NCBI GenBank assembly: GCA_023231165.1
Contig: JALNVY010000063.1
Coordinates: 1 to 11,325 of the forward strand
Origin: Syntrophales bacterium
GTDB lineage: Bacteria > Desulfobacterota > Syntrophia > Syntrophales > UBA8958
Direction: 5' to 3'
DNA: 11,325 nt
The notes under the pieces were generated by a model, which saw only the letters and a list, made by a program, of their open reading frames with translations, was not told the DNA's origin and did not search any database. Positions within the stretch are counted from its first letter, which is position 1, and each line of letters begins with the position of its first letter. Both the position numbers and the translations under genes were made by a program. This document shows, one piece after another, positions 1-6,394 of the stretch.

Positions 1-98
1 CCCACCTGAACAAGACCATTCGGGAACTGAGAAGGGAAATTCGAGCCAACGAGCCCCCGCCGATTATCGAGGATAAAGAAGGTGCCGGCCCTGCATAA
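1..98 (+). CDS. C-terminal end of an unidentified protein (5' partial)
   Basis: Reading from base 3, an open frame of 31 codons ends at the TAA at 96-98. The visible residues start HLNKTIRELRREIRAN and continue into a short proline-rich and acidic tail (EPPPIIEDKEGAGPA). The first half is charged and could be the end of an amphipathic helix or coiled coil; the tail looks disordered. The start and nearly all of the gene lie outside the window. The frame is supported only by its continuity to the left edge, its plausible composition and the fact that the next gene on the other strand ends 30 bases further on, so the two genes converge. The bases between them show no convincing terminator hairpin. 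I do not recognise the family. Confidence 0.5.
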   Translation, partial: HLNKTIRELRREIRANEPPPIIEDKEGAGPA

Positions 99-128
99 AG
101 ACGATCAGAAATAATTTGTTGCTGCGTC

Positions 129-617
129 TCAGGAGGCGCAATCCATATCGCTTCCCTGGATTTTTTCGATGGCGTGGGGGATGGCCGGCAGGACGACGGC
201 AAGATTTTCCCGGACCCCTTTCGGGCTGCCGGGCAGGTTGACGATCAGGGTTTTACCGCGGAGGCCTGCCAAAGCCCGGGAGATCATAGCGTGAGGCGTC
301 TTGGCCATGCTGGCCTGACGCATGGCCTCGGCCATACCGGGAATCTCTTTTTCAAGAACTTCACGGGTTGCATCCGGCGTTACATCCCGGGGGGTAACAC
401 CGGTGCCGCCGGTAGTGATAATCAGATCCAGTTCCTGACGGTCAGCGCAGTCAATGAGGGCATTTTTGATATCGTCAGTCTCGTCGGGCACGACAAGGAT
501 ACAGACAACCTCGATTGCCTGAGCTTCCAGAAGACGAACCGCCTCCGGACCGCTCAGGTCTTCTCGTTCTCCCCGGGAACCTTTATCGCTCACGGTAATG
601 ACTGCCGCCCGGATCAT
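129..617 (-). CDS. mog: MogA/MoaB-type molybdopterin adenylyltransferase
   Basis: The 162-residue protein is a full-length single-domain member of the MogA/MoaB family. Members activate molybdopterin with ATP to give adenylyl-molybdopterin and pyrophosphate, which prepares it for molybdate or tungstate insertion in the cytoplasm. The sequence shows the expected N-terminal strand (AAVITVSDKGSRGERED, residues 4-20), the glycine-rich TTGGTG loop at 68-73, the PRDVTPDAT segment at 77-85 and the NLPGSPKG loop at 127-134; together these line the molybdopterin/nucleotide pocket. The ATG shares its A with the last base of the TAA of the upstream EF-G-like gene (TAATG), so translation is probably coupled and no separate promoter is visible. 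No other Moco genes lie in the window. The family is certain; MogA versus MoaB naming, and molybdenum versus tungsten, cannot be settled here. Confidence 0.93.
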   Translation of the reverse strand: MIRAAVITVSDKGSRGEREDLSGPEAVRLLEAQAIEVVCILVVPDETDDIKNALIDCADRQELDLIITTGGTGVTPRDVTPDATREVLEKEIPGMAEAMRQASMAKTPHAMISRALAGLRGKTLIVNLPGSPKGVRENLAVVLPAIPHAIEKIQGSDMDCAS

Positions 618-2704
618 TATTTCTCCGCTTCTTCCTTTTTCTTTGCTTCCGCGACAATCTTATCGACGATGTGGGCCGGAACCTCTTCGTAATGTGAATG
701 TTCATAGGTAAACGTTCCCCGGCCGCTCGTCATGGAACGCAGATCCGGCGCGTACTTGAGGATTTCGGCAAGCGGTACTTGTCCTTTGATGATTTGGTGG
801 GATCCCTTCGTGTCCATCCCTTGGACCCGGCCCCGGCGTGCGTTGAGGTCGCCGATCACATCGCCCATATATTCGTCGGGTATTTCGATATAGATAAACA
901 CAATCGGTTCGAGAAGGACAGGTTGACAGGCCAGGATGCCCTTCTTGAAACCCATGGAACCAGCGATCTTGAAGGCCATTTCCGAGGAGTCCACTGTATG
1001 GTAGGTGCCGTCCACCAGGGAGACCTTGAAGTCCACAACGGGATAGCCGGCCACGACGCCATCCTCCATCGCTTCCACAATGCCTTTTTCCACTGCCGGG
1101 CGGTACTGATTGGGAATGACGCCGCCCACGATCTTGTCCTGAAATTCAAAGCCGGAGCCCCGGGGCAGGGGTTCGATGTCGAGCCAGCAATCCCCGTACT
1201 GACCCCGGCCGCCGGATTGCTTCTTGTATTTTCCCTGCACATTGGTCTTTGCTTTAATGGTTTCTTTGTAGGGGACCTTGGGGGTTTTCAGGTTAACTTC
1301 CACGCCGAACTTGCGGCGCATCTTTTCAACGGCGACTTCAATATGGATCTGACCCATGCCGGAGATAATCATTTCCTTGGTCTGGTCATCCCGGTGAAAA
1401 CGCATGGTCGGGTCTTCCTCGATGAGACGGTTGATGGAAGAGCCGATCTTGTCTTCATCGCCCCGACTCTTCGGTTCGATGGCGAAGGACATGATGGTCG
1501 GGGGCGGCACAACCTTGTCATAGATAATGGGGCTTTTTTCATTACAGATGGTATCGCCGGTGCCCGTCTCCTTCAGTTTCGCAAAGGCGGCGATATCGCC
1601 GGGAATCACTATGTCGGTAGGTTTTTGCGTCTTGCCGTCGAGAAAGAAAATATTTCCGAACCGCTCCGATATCTTGTGTGAGGCGTTATACATGCCGACG
1701 TCTGCGGTAAGGGTGCCGGAATAGACCCGAAAGAGGGTGAGGCGGCCGGCATAAGGGTCGGCGATGGTCTTGAAGACCAGGGCGGAAAAGGGTGATGCTT
1801 CTTCAGGGGTCCTGATTTCTTCTTCCTCCGTGCCCGGTTTCACGCCTTTTACGGGACCTCTGTCCACAGGGGAGGGAAGGTATTGGGTGATAATGTCCAT
1901 AAGAAGGGCTGTGCCCATGTTCTTCAGGGCCGAGCCGCAGGCCACCGGAATCAGGGCGCCGGAATTGACTCCTGTTTTCAGGCCGGCTCTTAATTCCTCC
2001 GGGGTAAGTTCCCCTGCCTCGAGGTATTTATCCATCATGGCTTCGTCCGATTCGGCAATATCTTCCACCATCGTCTCACGGTAAGTTTGCGCCTCCTCGA
2101 TCAGGTCAGTGGGAATGTCCACTGTCTTGAAAGTCCCTTTCAGGTCGTCATAGATGACGGCTTGCATGGAAAGCAGATCGATCACACCACGGAACGATTC
2201 ATGGGTGCCTATGGGCAGGCAGATGGGCGTAACCCTGACGTTCATCTTTTCTTTGATACTGGCCACGGCGTTTTGGAAGTTGGCCCGTTCACGATCCATA
2301 CGGTTGATGAAGACCATCCGTGGTAATTTGAAATCATCGGCGTATTCCCATACTTTCTGGGTCTGGAACTCGACGCCGCTGACGGCGTCAAGGACGATGA
2401 TCGCTGCGTCCGCGATACGGAGGCAGCTCTGGGTGTCAAATGAAAAATTCGAATCGCCGGGGGTATCGACGAGATTGATCTTGAATTTCTGCCAATCGAC
2501 GAAGGTGGTTGCCGAGCTGATCGAAATCCTCTTCTTTTGCTCTTCCGGCTCATGATCGAGGGTGGATGTCCCCTCATCAACTCTTCCGAGGCGGTCCGTT
2601 TTACCTGAGACAAAGAGGAAGGATTCACAAAGGGAGGTTTTTCCCGTCGAACCATGTCCGACGACGACGACATTCCTGAGAGATTTAGAGTCATATTTGG
2701 CCAT
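617..2704 (-). CDS. fusA: Elongation factor G-like translational GTPase (EF-G2 class)
   Basis: The 695-residue length and domain order match EF-G: a GTPase domain (about 1-285), domain II (about 300-390), domain III, a domain IV carrying the conserved SGGRGQYGD segment near residue 500 and GGVIPNQY, and domain V. Canonical EF-G translocates tRNA and mRNA on the ribosome. This copy belongs to the atypical class: G1 reads GHGSTGKT (16-23) rather than AHIDAGKTT, switch I reads KKRISISSA rather than RGITITSA, G3 reads DTPGDSNF (80-87) so Asp84 occupies the place of the usual catalytic His, and G4 is NRMD (134-137) rather than NKMD; G5 is GSAL (257-260). It is also not flanked by rpsL, rpsG or tuf, where the housekeeping fusA usually sits. 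The start is supported by AAAGGGG (2710-2716) six bases upstream of the ATG. It overlaps the downstream mog gene by one base. I infer an accessory factor rather than the main EF-G; the cell should have another copy elsewhere. Confidence 0.93.
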   Translation of the reverse strand: MAKYDSKSLRNVVVVGHGSTGKTSLCESFLFVSGKTDRLGRVDEGTSTLDHEPEEQKKRISISSATTFVDWQKFKINLVDTPGDSNFSFDTQSCLRIADAAIIVLDAVSGVEFQTQKVWEYADDFKLPRMVFINRMDRERANFQNAVASIKEKMNVRVTPICLPIGTHESFRGVIDLLSMQAVIYDDLKGTFKTVDIPTDLIEEAQTYRETMVEDIAESDEAMMDKYLEAGELTPEELRAGLKTGVNSGALIPVACGSALKNMGTALLMDIITQYLPSPVDRGPVKGVKPGTEEEEIRTPEEASPFSALVFKTIADPYAGRLTLFRVYSGTLTADVGMYNASHKISERFGNIFFLDGKTQKPTDIVIPGDIAAFAKLKETGTGDTICNEKSPIIYDKVVPPPTIMSFAIEPKSRGDEDKIGSSINRLIEEDPTMRFHRDDQTKEMIISGMGQIHIEVAVEKMRRKFGVEVNLKTPKVPYKETIKAKTNVQGKYKKQSGGRGQYGDCWLDIEPLPRGSGFEFQDKIVGGVIPNQYRPAVEKGIVEAMEDGVVAGYPVVDFKVSLVDGTYHTVDSSEMAFKIAGSMGFKKGILACQPVLLEPIVFIYIEIPDEYMGDVIGDLNARRGRVQGMDTKGSHQIIKGQVPLAEILKYAPDLRSMTSGRGTFTYEHSHYEEVPAHIVDKIVAEAKKKEEAEK

Positions 2705-2755
2705 GACATCCCCTTTCTATGACGCGATGGTTGGATTAGTGCTGCGATCGGGTTG

Positions 2756-2783
2756 TTTATCCTGACAAATCCTGCTAAGTCAA
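2756..2783 (-). promoter_or_regulatory. Candidate sigma-70 promoter for the EF-G-like/mog unit
   Basis: On the minus strand a TTGACT -35 box (2783-2778) is followed after 16 bases by GATAAA (2761-2756), which matches four of six -10 consensus bases. Transcription would begin near 2750, giving a leader of roughly 45 bases before the ATG. The -35 box overlaps the left arm of the inverted repeat at 2779-2795. This is a motif match only. Confidence 0.4.
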
Positions 2784-2795
2784 GACAAATTTGAC
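2779..2795. promoter_or_regulatory. Candidate operator: inverted repeat GTCAA-N7-TTGAC
   Basis: Perfect 5-base arms GTCAA (2779-2783) and TTGAC (2791-2795) flank seven bases, GACAAAT. That spacer heptamer also occurs at 2764-2770, exactly 20 bases earlier, on the same face of the helix. The left arm coincides with the -35 box of the minus-strand promoter, a suitable place for a repressor. The arms are short enough to arise by chance, and no regulator gene is present nearby. Confidence 0.3.
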
Positions 2796-2797
2796 GG

Positions 2798-2817
2798 TGT
2801 AAACAATGATGTTGACA
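2798..2817. promoter_or_regulatory. Candidate operator: 20-base imperfect palindrome over the carboxylase -35 box
   Basis: The arms TGTAAACA (2798-2805) and TGTTGACA (2810-2817) are reverse complements at seven of eight positions, with four bases between them. The right arm contains the TTGACA -35 box of the plus-strand promoter, so a dimeric regulator bound here could block RNA polymerase. The size and symmetry are typical of a bacterial operator half-site pair. I cannot name the regulator family. Confidence 0.35.
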
Positions 2818-2840
2818 GAAAGATCTGTAATCAGTATAAG
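2812..2840 (+). promoter_or_regulatory. Strong sigma-70 promoter for the carboxylase genes
   Basis: A perfect TTGACA -35 box (2812-2817) and TATAAG -10 box (2835-2840, five of six consensus bases) are separated by the optimal 17 bases. The start of transcription is expected near 2847, giving a leader of about 37 bases that carries the ribosome site GGGAAGG (2871-2877) before the ATG at 2884. It lies between divergent genes, where a promoter is required, and overlaps the palindrome at 2798-2817. Confidence 0.7.
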
Positions 2841-2883
2841 GGCCGACTTAAATTGATAGAAGTATCTAATGGGAAGGTAATCC

Positions 2884-4344
2884 ATGACGAAGACAAACGG
2901 AAAAATCAAGAAGGTGCTCATTGCCAATCGCGGCGAGATTGCTCTTAGGATCATGCGTACGGTCAAGGAATTGTCTCTGGACGCTGTGGTTATATATGAA
3001 AAACCGGATTCGGACGCCTACTATGTTCGTCTCGCCGACGACGCCATTATGATCGGTGAAGGACCCCGTAAAGATTATCTCGACATCGACAAGATCATCT
3101 GGGCGGCAAAAAAAACAGGGGCCGACGCCATCCATCCCGGGTATGGTTTTCTGGCGGAAAATCCTGATTTTTCAGCCGCCTGTGAGCAGGCAGGAATCAT
3201 TTTTATCGGTCCCCCTCCGCAGGTTATTCGCGATCTGGGCAATAAGGTAGTCGCACGCAATATTATGGAAAAGGCCGGAATTCCTTTCATCCCCGGAACG
3301 GCGGATATTCCCAAAGGCGGCAGCGGCATTAATGAAGCCTTTTCCTTTGCCAGTGCCTGCGGTTACCCCGTCATGCTGAAGGCTTCCTGCGGCGGTGGGG
3401 GGAGAGGAATCCGCAAGGTTAAAGATGAGGCGGACCTGATGGTTCAGTTGCCCGTTGCCCGTTCCGAATCCATGTCGGCTTTTAAAGATGACAGCATTTA
3501 CATGGAAAAATGTATTGAATCCCCCCGTCATGTGGAAATCCAGATTTTAGCGGATAAACACGGTAATATCATGCATCTTGGCTCACGGGATTGTTCCATT
3601 CAGCGGCGCCATCAAAAGTTGCTTGAAATTGCCCCGGCAGACCTTCCGGATGACGTACTTGAGGCCATGTACGAATGCGCCATTCGCGCGGCAAAAGAGT
3701 CCGGGTATATCAACGCGGGAACAGTGGAATTTTTAGTGGACGCCCGAACAAACGAATTCTGGTTCATGGAGATGAACACCCGCCTTCAGGTTGAACATAC
3801 GGTTACAGAGGAATTGACGGGCATCGACATCGTAAGAGAGCAGATCCGTATCGCTGAGGGGGGCGTTCTTGCAATTCCAAAGGAACGTGTCCGTCTCTAC
3901 GGAAAGGCGGTGCAGGTACGAATCAACGCTGAAGATCCGAAGAACAATTTCATGCCCGAAGGAGGTAAACGCGTGGAGGTCTACCAGTCTCCGGGAGGGC
4001 CGGGTGTCCGTCTTGACGGCGCCGTCTACCAGGGTTTCAGAATACCAACGGAATATGACTCGCTCCTGGTCAAGATGACCGTGCGCGGATACAACTGGGA
4101 GCAAACCCTCCAAAGGTTGAAACGCTCTTTGCGCGGTTTTGTCATTGTCGGGCCCAAGACCACGATTCCGTTTTACCTTGCTGTCTGCGACGAAAAGGAT
4201 TTTCAGGCCGGTAAATTTGACACGGGCTATATAGATACCCATCCTGAGATCTTCAACTATCCTGAAGCAGAGCGGGAGATCGCCAAGCTTGGTAAGCTGA
4301 TCGCAGAAATACACGCAAGAAAAGTCAACAAACATGCCTATTAA
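2884..4344 (+). CDS. accC: Biotin carboxylase subunit of a two-subunit biotin-dependent carboxylase
   Basis: The 486-residue protein carries the biotin carboxylase reaction: ATP plus bicarbonate plus carrier-bound biotin gives carboxybiotin, ADP and phosphate. The order of domains is the N-terminal biotin carboxylase fold (ANRGEIALR at 14-22; HPGYGFLAEN at 84-93), the ATP-grasp core with the glycine-rich lid CGGGGRGIR (169-177), the catalytic RDCSIQRRHQKLLEIAP (235-251), the metal and bicarbonate region MEMNTRLQVEH (295-305), and the C-terminal domain with QVRINAEDP and YDSLLVKM. All key residues I can align to E. coli AccC are present. It is about 35 residues longer than AccC, with a helical tail, and lacks its own biotin domain; the next gene supplies that. 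Oddities are YEKPDSDAYYVRLADD (38-53), with Tyr where His is usual, and a tandem TAATAA stop. The symbol accC here denotes the family only: the partner is not acetyl-CoA carboxyltransferase, so pycA is functionally the better guess. Confidence 0.92.
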   Translation: MTKTNGKIKKVLIANRGEIALRIMRTVKELSLDAVVIYEKPDSDAYYVRLADDAIMIGEGPRKDYLDIDKIIWAAKKTGADAIHPGYGFLAENPDFSAACEQAGIIFIGPPPQVIRDLGNKVVARNIMEKAGIPFIPGTADIPKGGSGINEAFSFASACGYPVMLKASCGGGGRGIRKVKDEADLMVQLPVARSESMSAFKDDSIYMEKCIESPRHVEIQILADKHGNIMHLGSRDCSIQRRHQKLLEIAPADLPDDVLEAMYECAIRAAKESGYINAGTVEFLVDARTNEFWFMEMNTRLQVEHTVTEELTGIDIVREQIRIAEGGVLAIPKERVRLYGKAVQVRINAEDPKNNFMPEGGKRVEVYQSPGGPGVRLDGAVYQGFRIPTEYDSLLVKMTVRGYNWEQTLQRLKRSLRGFVIVGPKTTIPFYLAVCDEKDFQAGKFDTGYIDTHPEIFNYPEAEREIAKLGKLIAEIHARKVNKHAY

Positions 4345-4354
4345 TAAGGAAGAC

Positions 4355-4375
4355 ATGACCAGGGACAGACTATGA
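4355..4375 (+). other. Possible six-codon mini-ORF coupled to the carboxyltransferase start
   Basis: ATG at 4355 opens MTRDRL and stops at TGA 4373-4375, which overlaps the ATG of the carboxyltransferase gene as ATGA, in a different frame. It has a good ribosome site of its own (AAGGA, 4346-4350, four bases upstream). The real gene also has a usable site (AGGGA, 4361-4365), so the mini-ORF may be accidental. If translated, it would bridge the 27-base gap between the two subunit genes. Confidence 0.25.
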
Positions 4376-6318
4376 AAAACGACAGCTATCGTAACAGTGA
4401 CTTACGCATCGCACCAAAAGAATTACGAGAAAAGGGCGCTCACTACGTCCTTGATAAAATAAAGCGGCAAAAGGGTTACTATGTGACCAACACGGAGCGT
4501 GATCTCTCCCAGTCAGACTTCAAAAACCGGATCATGCCCCATACCCAGTTGCTGGTAGCTGATGAGAGGAACCGGGCGGGATACTTTTCCCTCGAAATTA
4601 CCGGGGGCGCCTCCGTGCATGTGGATATGCTCCGCAAGCAGATCAACCCCCTGGAAAAACTCCAGGTCTTGAGCGAAAAAATGCCCGACACTCTGTTTCA
4701 GACCCTTTGCCGGGGGATCAATCTCTTCGGTTACCGCCCCTATCCGGACAATGTTATTCGTGTGACGGTGCGGGGTTTTGCCCCCTACGTCCATGTTTGG
4801 AGGGTCTTCGACTTCCTGAATCATATTCCCAATATGGTTCCCGTTTTTGAAGAAGTGAAGGCGGCAGGGTGTATCTTGGAACCGTCCATCTGTTTTTCTA
4901 CCGGACCCGAGCATACGGATGAGTATTATGTTAAAAAAGTTACGGAAATATTGACGGTTACCGGTGAAGACATCCTCCTGTGCATCAAGAATCATGGCGG
5001 TCTCGGAACATCCAAGCGCATCGGTGAACTGGTGCGGGCTATCCATACCAGATATCCCGATCTTATCATCCATTATCATGGTCACAACACCGATGGGGAT
5101 GATATTGGGAGGATTGTTGCGGCCGTTCAAAATGGCGCCAAAATCGTCGACGCCAGCGATCATGCCTTTACGGGTTTCTACGGCCCCCCGCCCTTGATGT
5201 CCGTAGTGGATATCCTTACCGAATATGGTTATCATGCCGTCGGGCTTGACCGTCAGGCAATCATTGATACTTCTAACAAGCTGCGGCCGGAGCGGGAATA
5301 TTACCGGGATTTCGAATCCCAGTTTCTTGGCTTTGATCCGACGGTGCAGATTCACAAGCTTCCCGGAGGCGCTACCGGCTCCAGTTTCGAGCAGGCCGTC
5401 AAAGGGGGATTTTTACAGAAGATGCCCGAGATTCTTCAGAAAGAACTACCCAGGGTGCAGGTTGAGCTGGGAAACTGGTGGAGTGTGACGCCGGGTTCAC
5501 AAATCCTCTGGACGACGGCGGTCAACAATGTTCAGAAGGGGGAACGTTACAAAGACGCCAACGACGATTTGAAAAACCTGATGCTCGGCCGTTACGGGGA
5601 TCTGCCATTTTACCAGCCTGCGGATGAAGTTTATCATGCCGTTTTCGGGGCCGACTGGAAGAAAATTGTGGAATGCGACACCTGCTACCAGAAGATTGAG
5701 GACATCGATCTGGAAGTCGAAAAGAAGGTTCTGGAACATCGTCTGGGACGGGAGGCAACGGATGATGAACTTGTTCTTTATCTTCAGCATCCGAACGACG
5801 CTGTAGATTTTTTCAAGTTTGAAGCCAAATACGGCAAGACCTGGGTATTGTCGCCGCGCATCTGGTTCAGGAAGGGCGGCTTCAACCTCGGGGAAAAATT
5901 TGAAATCCCCGACGCCGAGGGCAAGCTTCACAGCGTCGAGATTGGTCCGCAACGAAAGACTAAATCAGGCGATACGGCCACTTATCTGATCATTGACCAT
6001 CATACCGAGCCGATCATTACCGAGCAGGACGAGGAAGAAGGGGACAGGAAGAAAAAGAAGACCTCCATGTCTCCCAAGGAGATTGATGCGGCCTGGAAAG
6101 CGGGAGACATCCGTTCCCATATTACCGGCACCGTTAATGATATCTCTGTGGAGCAAGGCGAGGAGGTGTCTGCCGGCCAGGTGCTGATCGTTCTTGAGGC
6201 CATGAAAATGCTCAACAACATCACCGCGGAGATTAGCGGTAAGGTGACCGAAATCCATGTCTCCCCGGGAGACAAGGTGGCGCTGGGCGATCAGCTCATG
6301 TTTATTACCAAGGAATAG
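4372..6318 (+). CDS. Carboxyltransferase/biotin-carrier subunit (pyruvate carboxylase B-like)
   Basis: The 648-residue protein has an HMGL-like TIM-barrel carboxyltransferase domain (about 35-300), the conserved carboxylase domain of the PYC/OADA family (about 305-510), an acidic then lysine-rich linker (551-563) and a biotinyl domain (about 580-647) with EAMKM at 609-613; Lys612 is the biotin site, 36 residues from the end. Metal-site candidates are Asp44, Lys206 (the carbamylated Lys position) and His236/His238; Arg114 and Tyr121 match the pyruvate-binding RGxNxxGY segment. With the biotin carboxylase just upstream it should make a complete enzyme, most likely pyruvate carboxylase feeding oxaloacetate. 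The barrel is divergent: RDLSQS replaces RDAHQS, IKNHGGL replaces KDMAGL, and PGGATGSS replaces the usual PGG-x-x-[ST]-N-L. 2-Oxoglutarate carboxylase (CfiA, similar length) or a decarboxylase subunit are alternatives; no membrane oadB-type partner is nearby, which argues against a sodium pump. Confidence 0.85.
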   Translation: MKNDSYRNSDLRIAPKELREKGAHYVLDKIKRQKGYYVTNTERDLSQSDFKNRIMPHTQLLVADERNRAGYFSLEITGGASVHVDMLRKQINPLEKLQVLSEKMPDTLFQTLCRGINLFGYRPYPDNVIRVTVRGFAPYVHVWRVFDFLNHIPNMVPVFEEVKAAGCILEPSICFSTGPEHTDEYYVKKVTEILTVTGEDILLCIKNHGGLGTSKRIGELVRAIHTRYPDLIIHYHGHNTDGDDIGRIVAAVQNGAKIVDASDHAFTGFYGPPPLMSVVDILTEYGYHAVGLDRQAIIDTSNKLRPEREYYRDFESQFLGFDPTVQIHKLPGGATGSSFEQAVKGGFLQKMPEILQKELPRVQVELGNWWSVTPGSQILWTTAVNNVQKGERYKDANDDLKNLMLGRYGDLPFYQPADEVYHAVFGADWKKIVECDTCYQKIEDIDLEVEKKVLEHRLGREATDDELVLYLQHPNDAVDFFKFEAKYGKTWVLSPRIWFRKGGFNLGEKFEIPDAEGKLHSVEIGPQRKTKSGDTATYLIIDHHTEPIITEQDEEEGDRKKKKTSMSPKEIDAAWKAGDIRSHITGTVNDISVEQGEEVSAGQVLIVLEAMKMLNNITAEISGKVTEIHVSPGDKVALGDQLMFITKE

Positions 6319-6332
6319 CAACAACATACAAA

Positions 6333-6361
6333 TTGTTTTCTTTCTAAAATTCCGGTAATAT
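6333..6361 (+). promoter_or_regulatory. Weak candidate secA promoter inside the terminator hairpin
   Basis: TTGTTT (6333-6338) and TAATAT (6356-6361) are 17 bases apart. They match three and four of six consensus bases. Transcription would start near 6368, within the 3' arm of the terminator stem, so such a transcript would not carry the hairpin and would still include the secA ribosome site. The score is low, but the gap between the terminator and secA leaves no room for a promoter downstream of the hairpin. Confidence 0.25.
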
Positions 6362-6382
6362 GCTACCGGAATTTTTTCTTTT
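6346..6382 (+). terminator. Intrinsic terminator after the carboxylase genes
   Basis: A perfect 12-base stem, AAAATTCCGGTA (6346-6357) against TACCGGAATTTT (6364-6375), closes a six-base loop and runs into a T-rich tail (TTCTTTT, 6376-6382). It starts 28 bases after the carboxyltransferase stop. The A-rich left arm and T-rich right arm mean it could also work on the opposite strand. It ends only 12 bases before the secA ATG. Confidence 0.85.
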
Positions 6383-6394
6383 GAAGGTTAAATT

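Noticed and set aside
698..1681. 327-codon plus-strand open frame opposite the EF-G-like gene
   Set aside because: It lies wholly antisense to a gene with clear conserved motifs. Its translation is His-, Gly- and Asp-rich with no recognisable family, as expected from the complement of a coding frame.
2775..2966. 63-codon minus-strand frame spanning the divergent control region
   Set aside because: It starts inside the biotin carboxylase gene on the wrong strand, runs over both candidate promoters and has no recognisable sequence features beyond hydrophobicity.
4513..5355. 280-codon minus-strand open frame inside the carboxyltransferase gene
   Set aside because: It is a shadow of the conserved barrel; the translation shows no domain and no ribosome site is evident.
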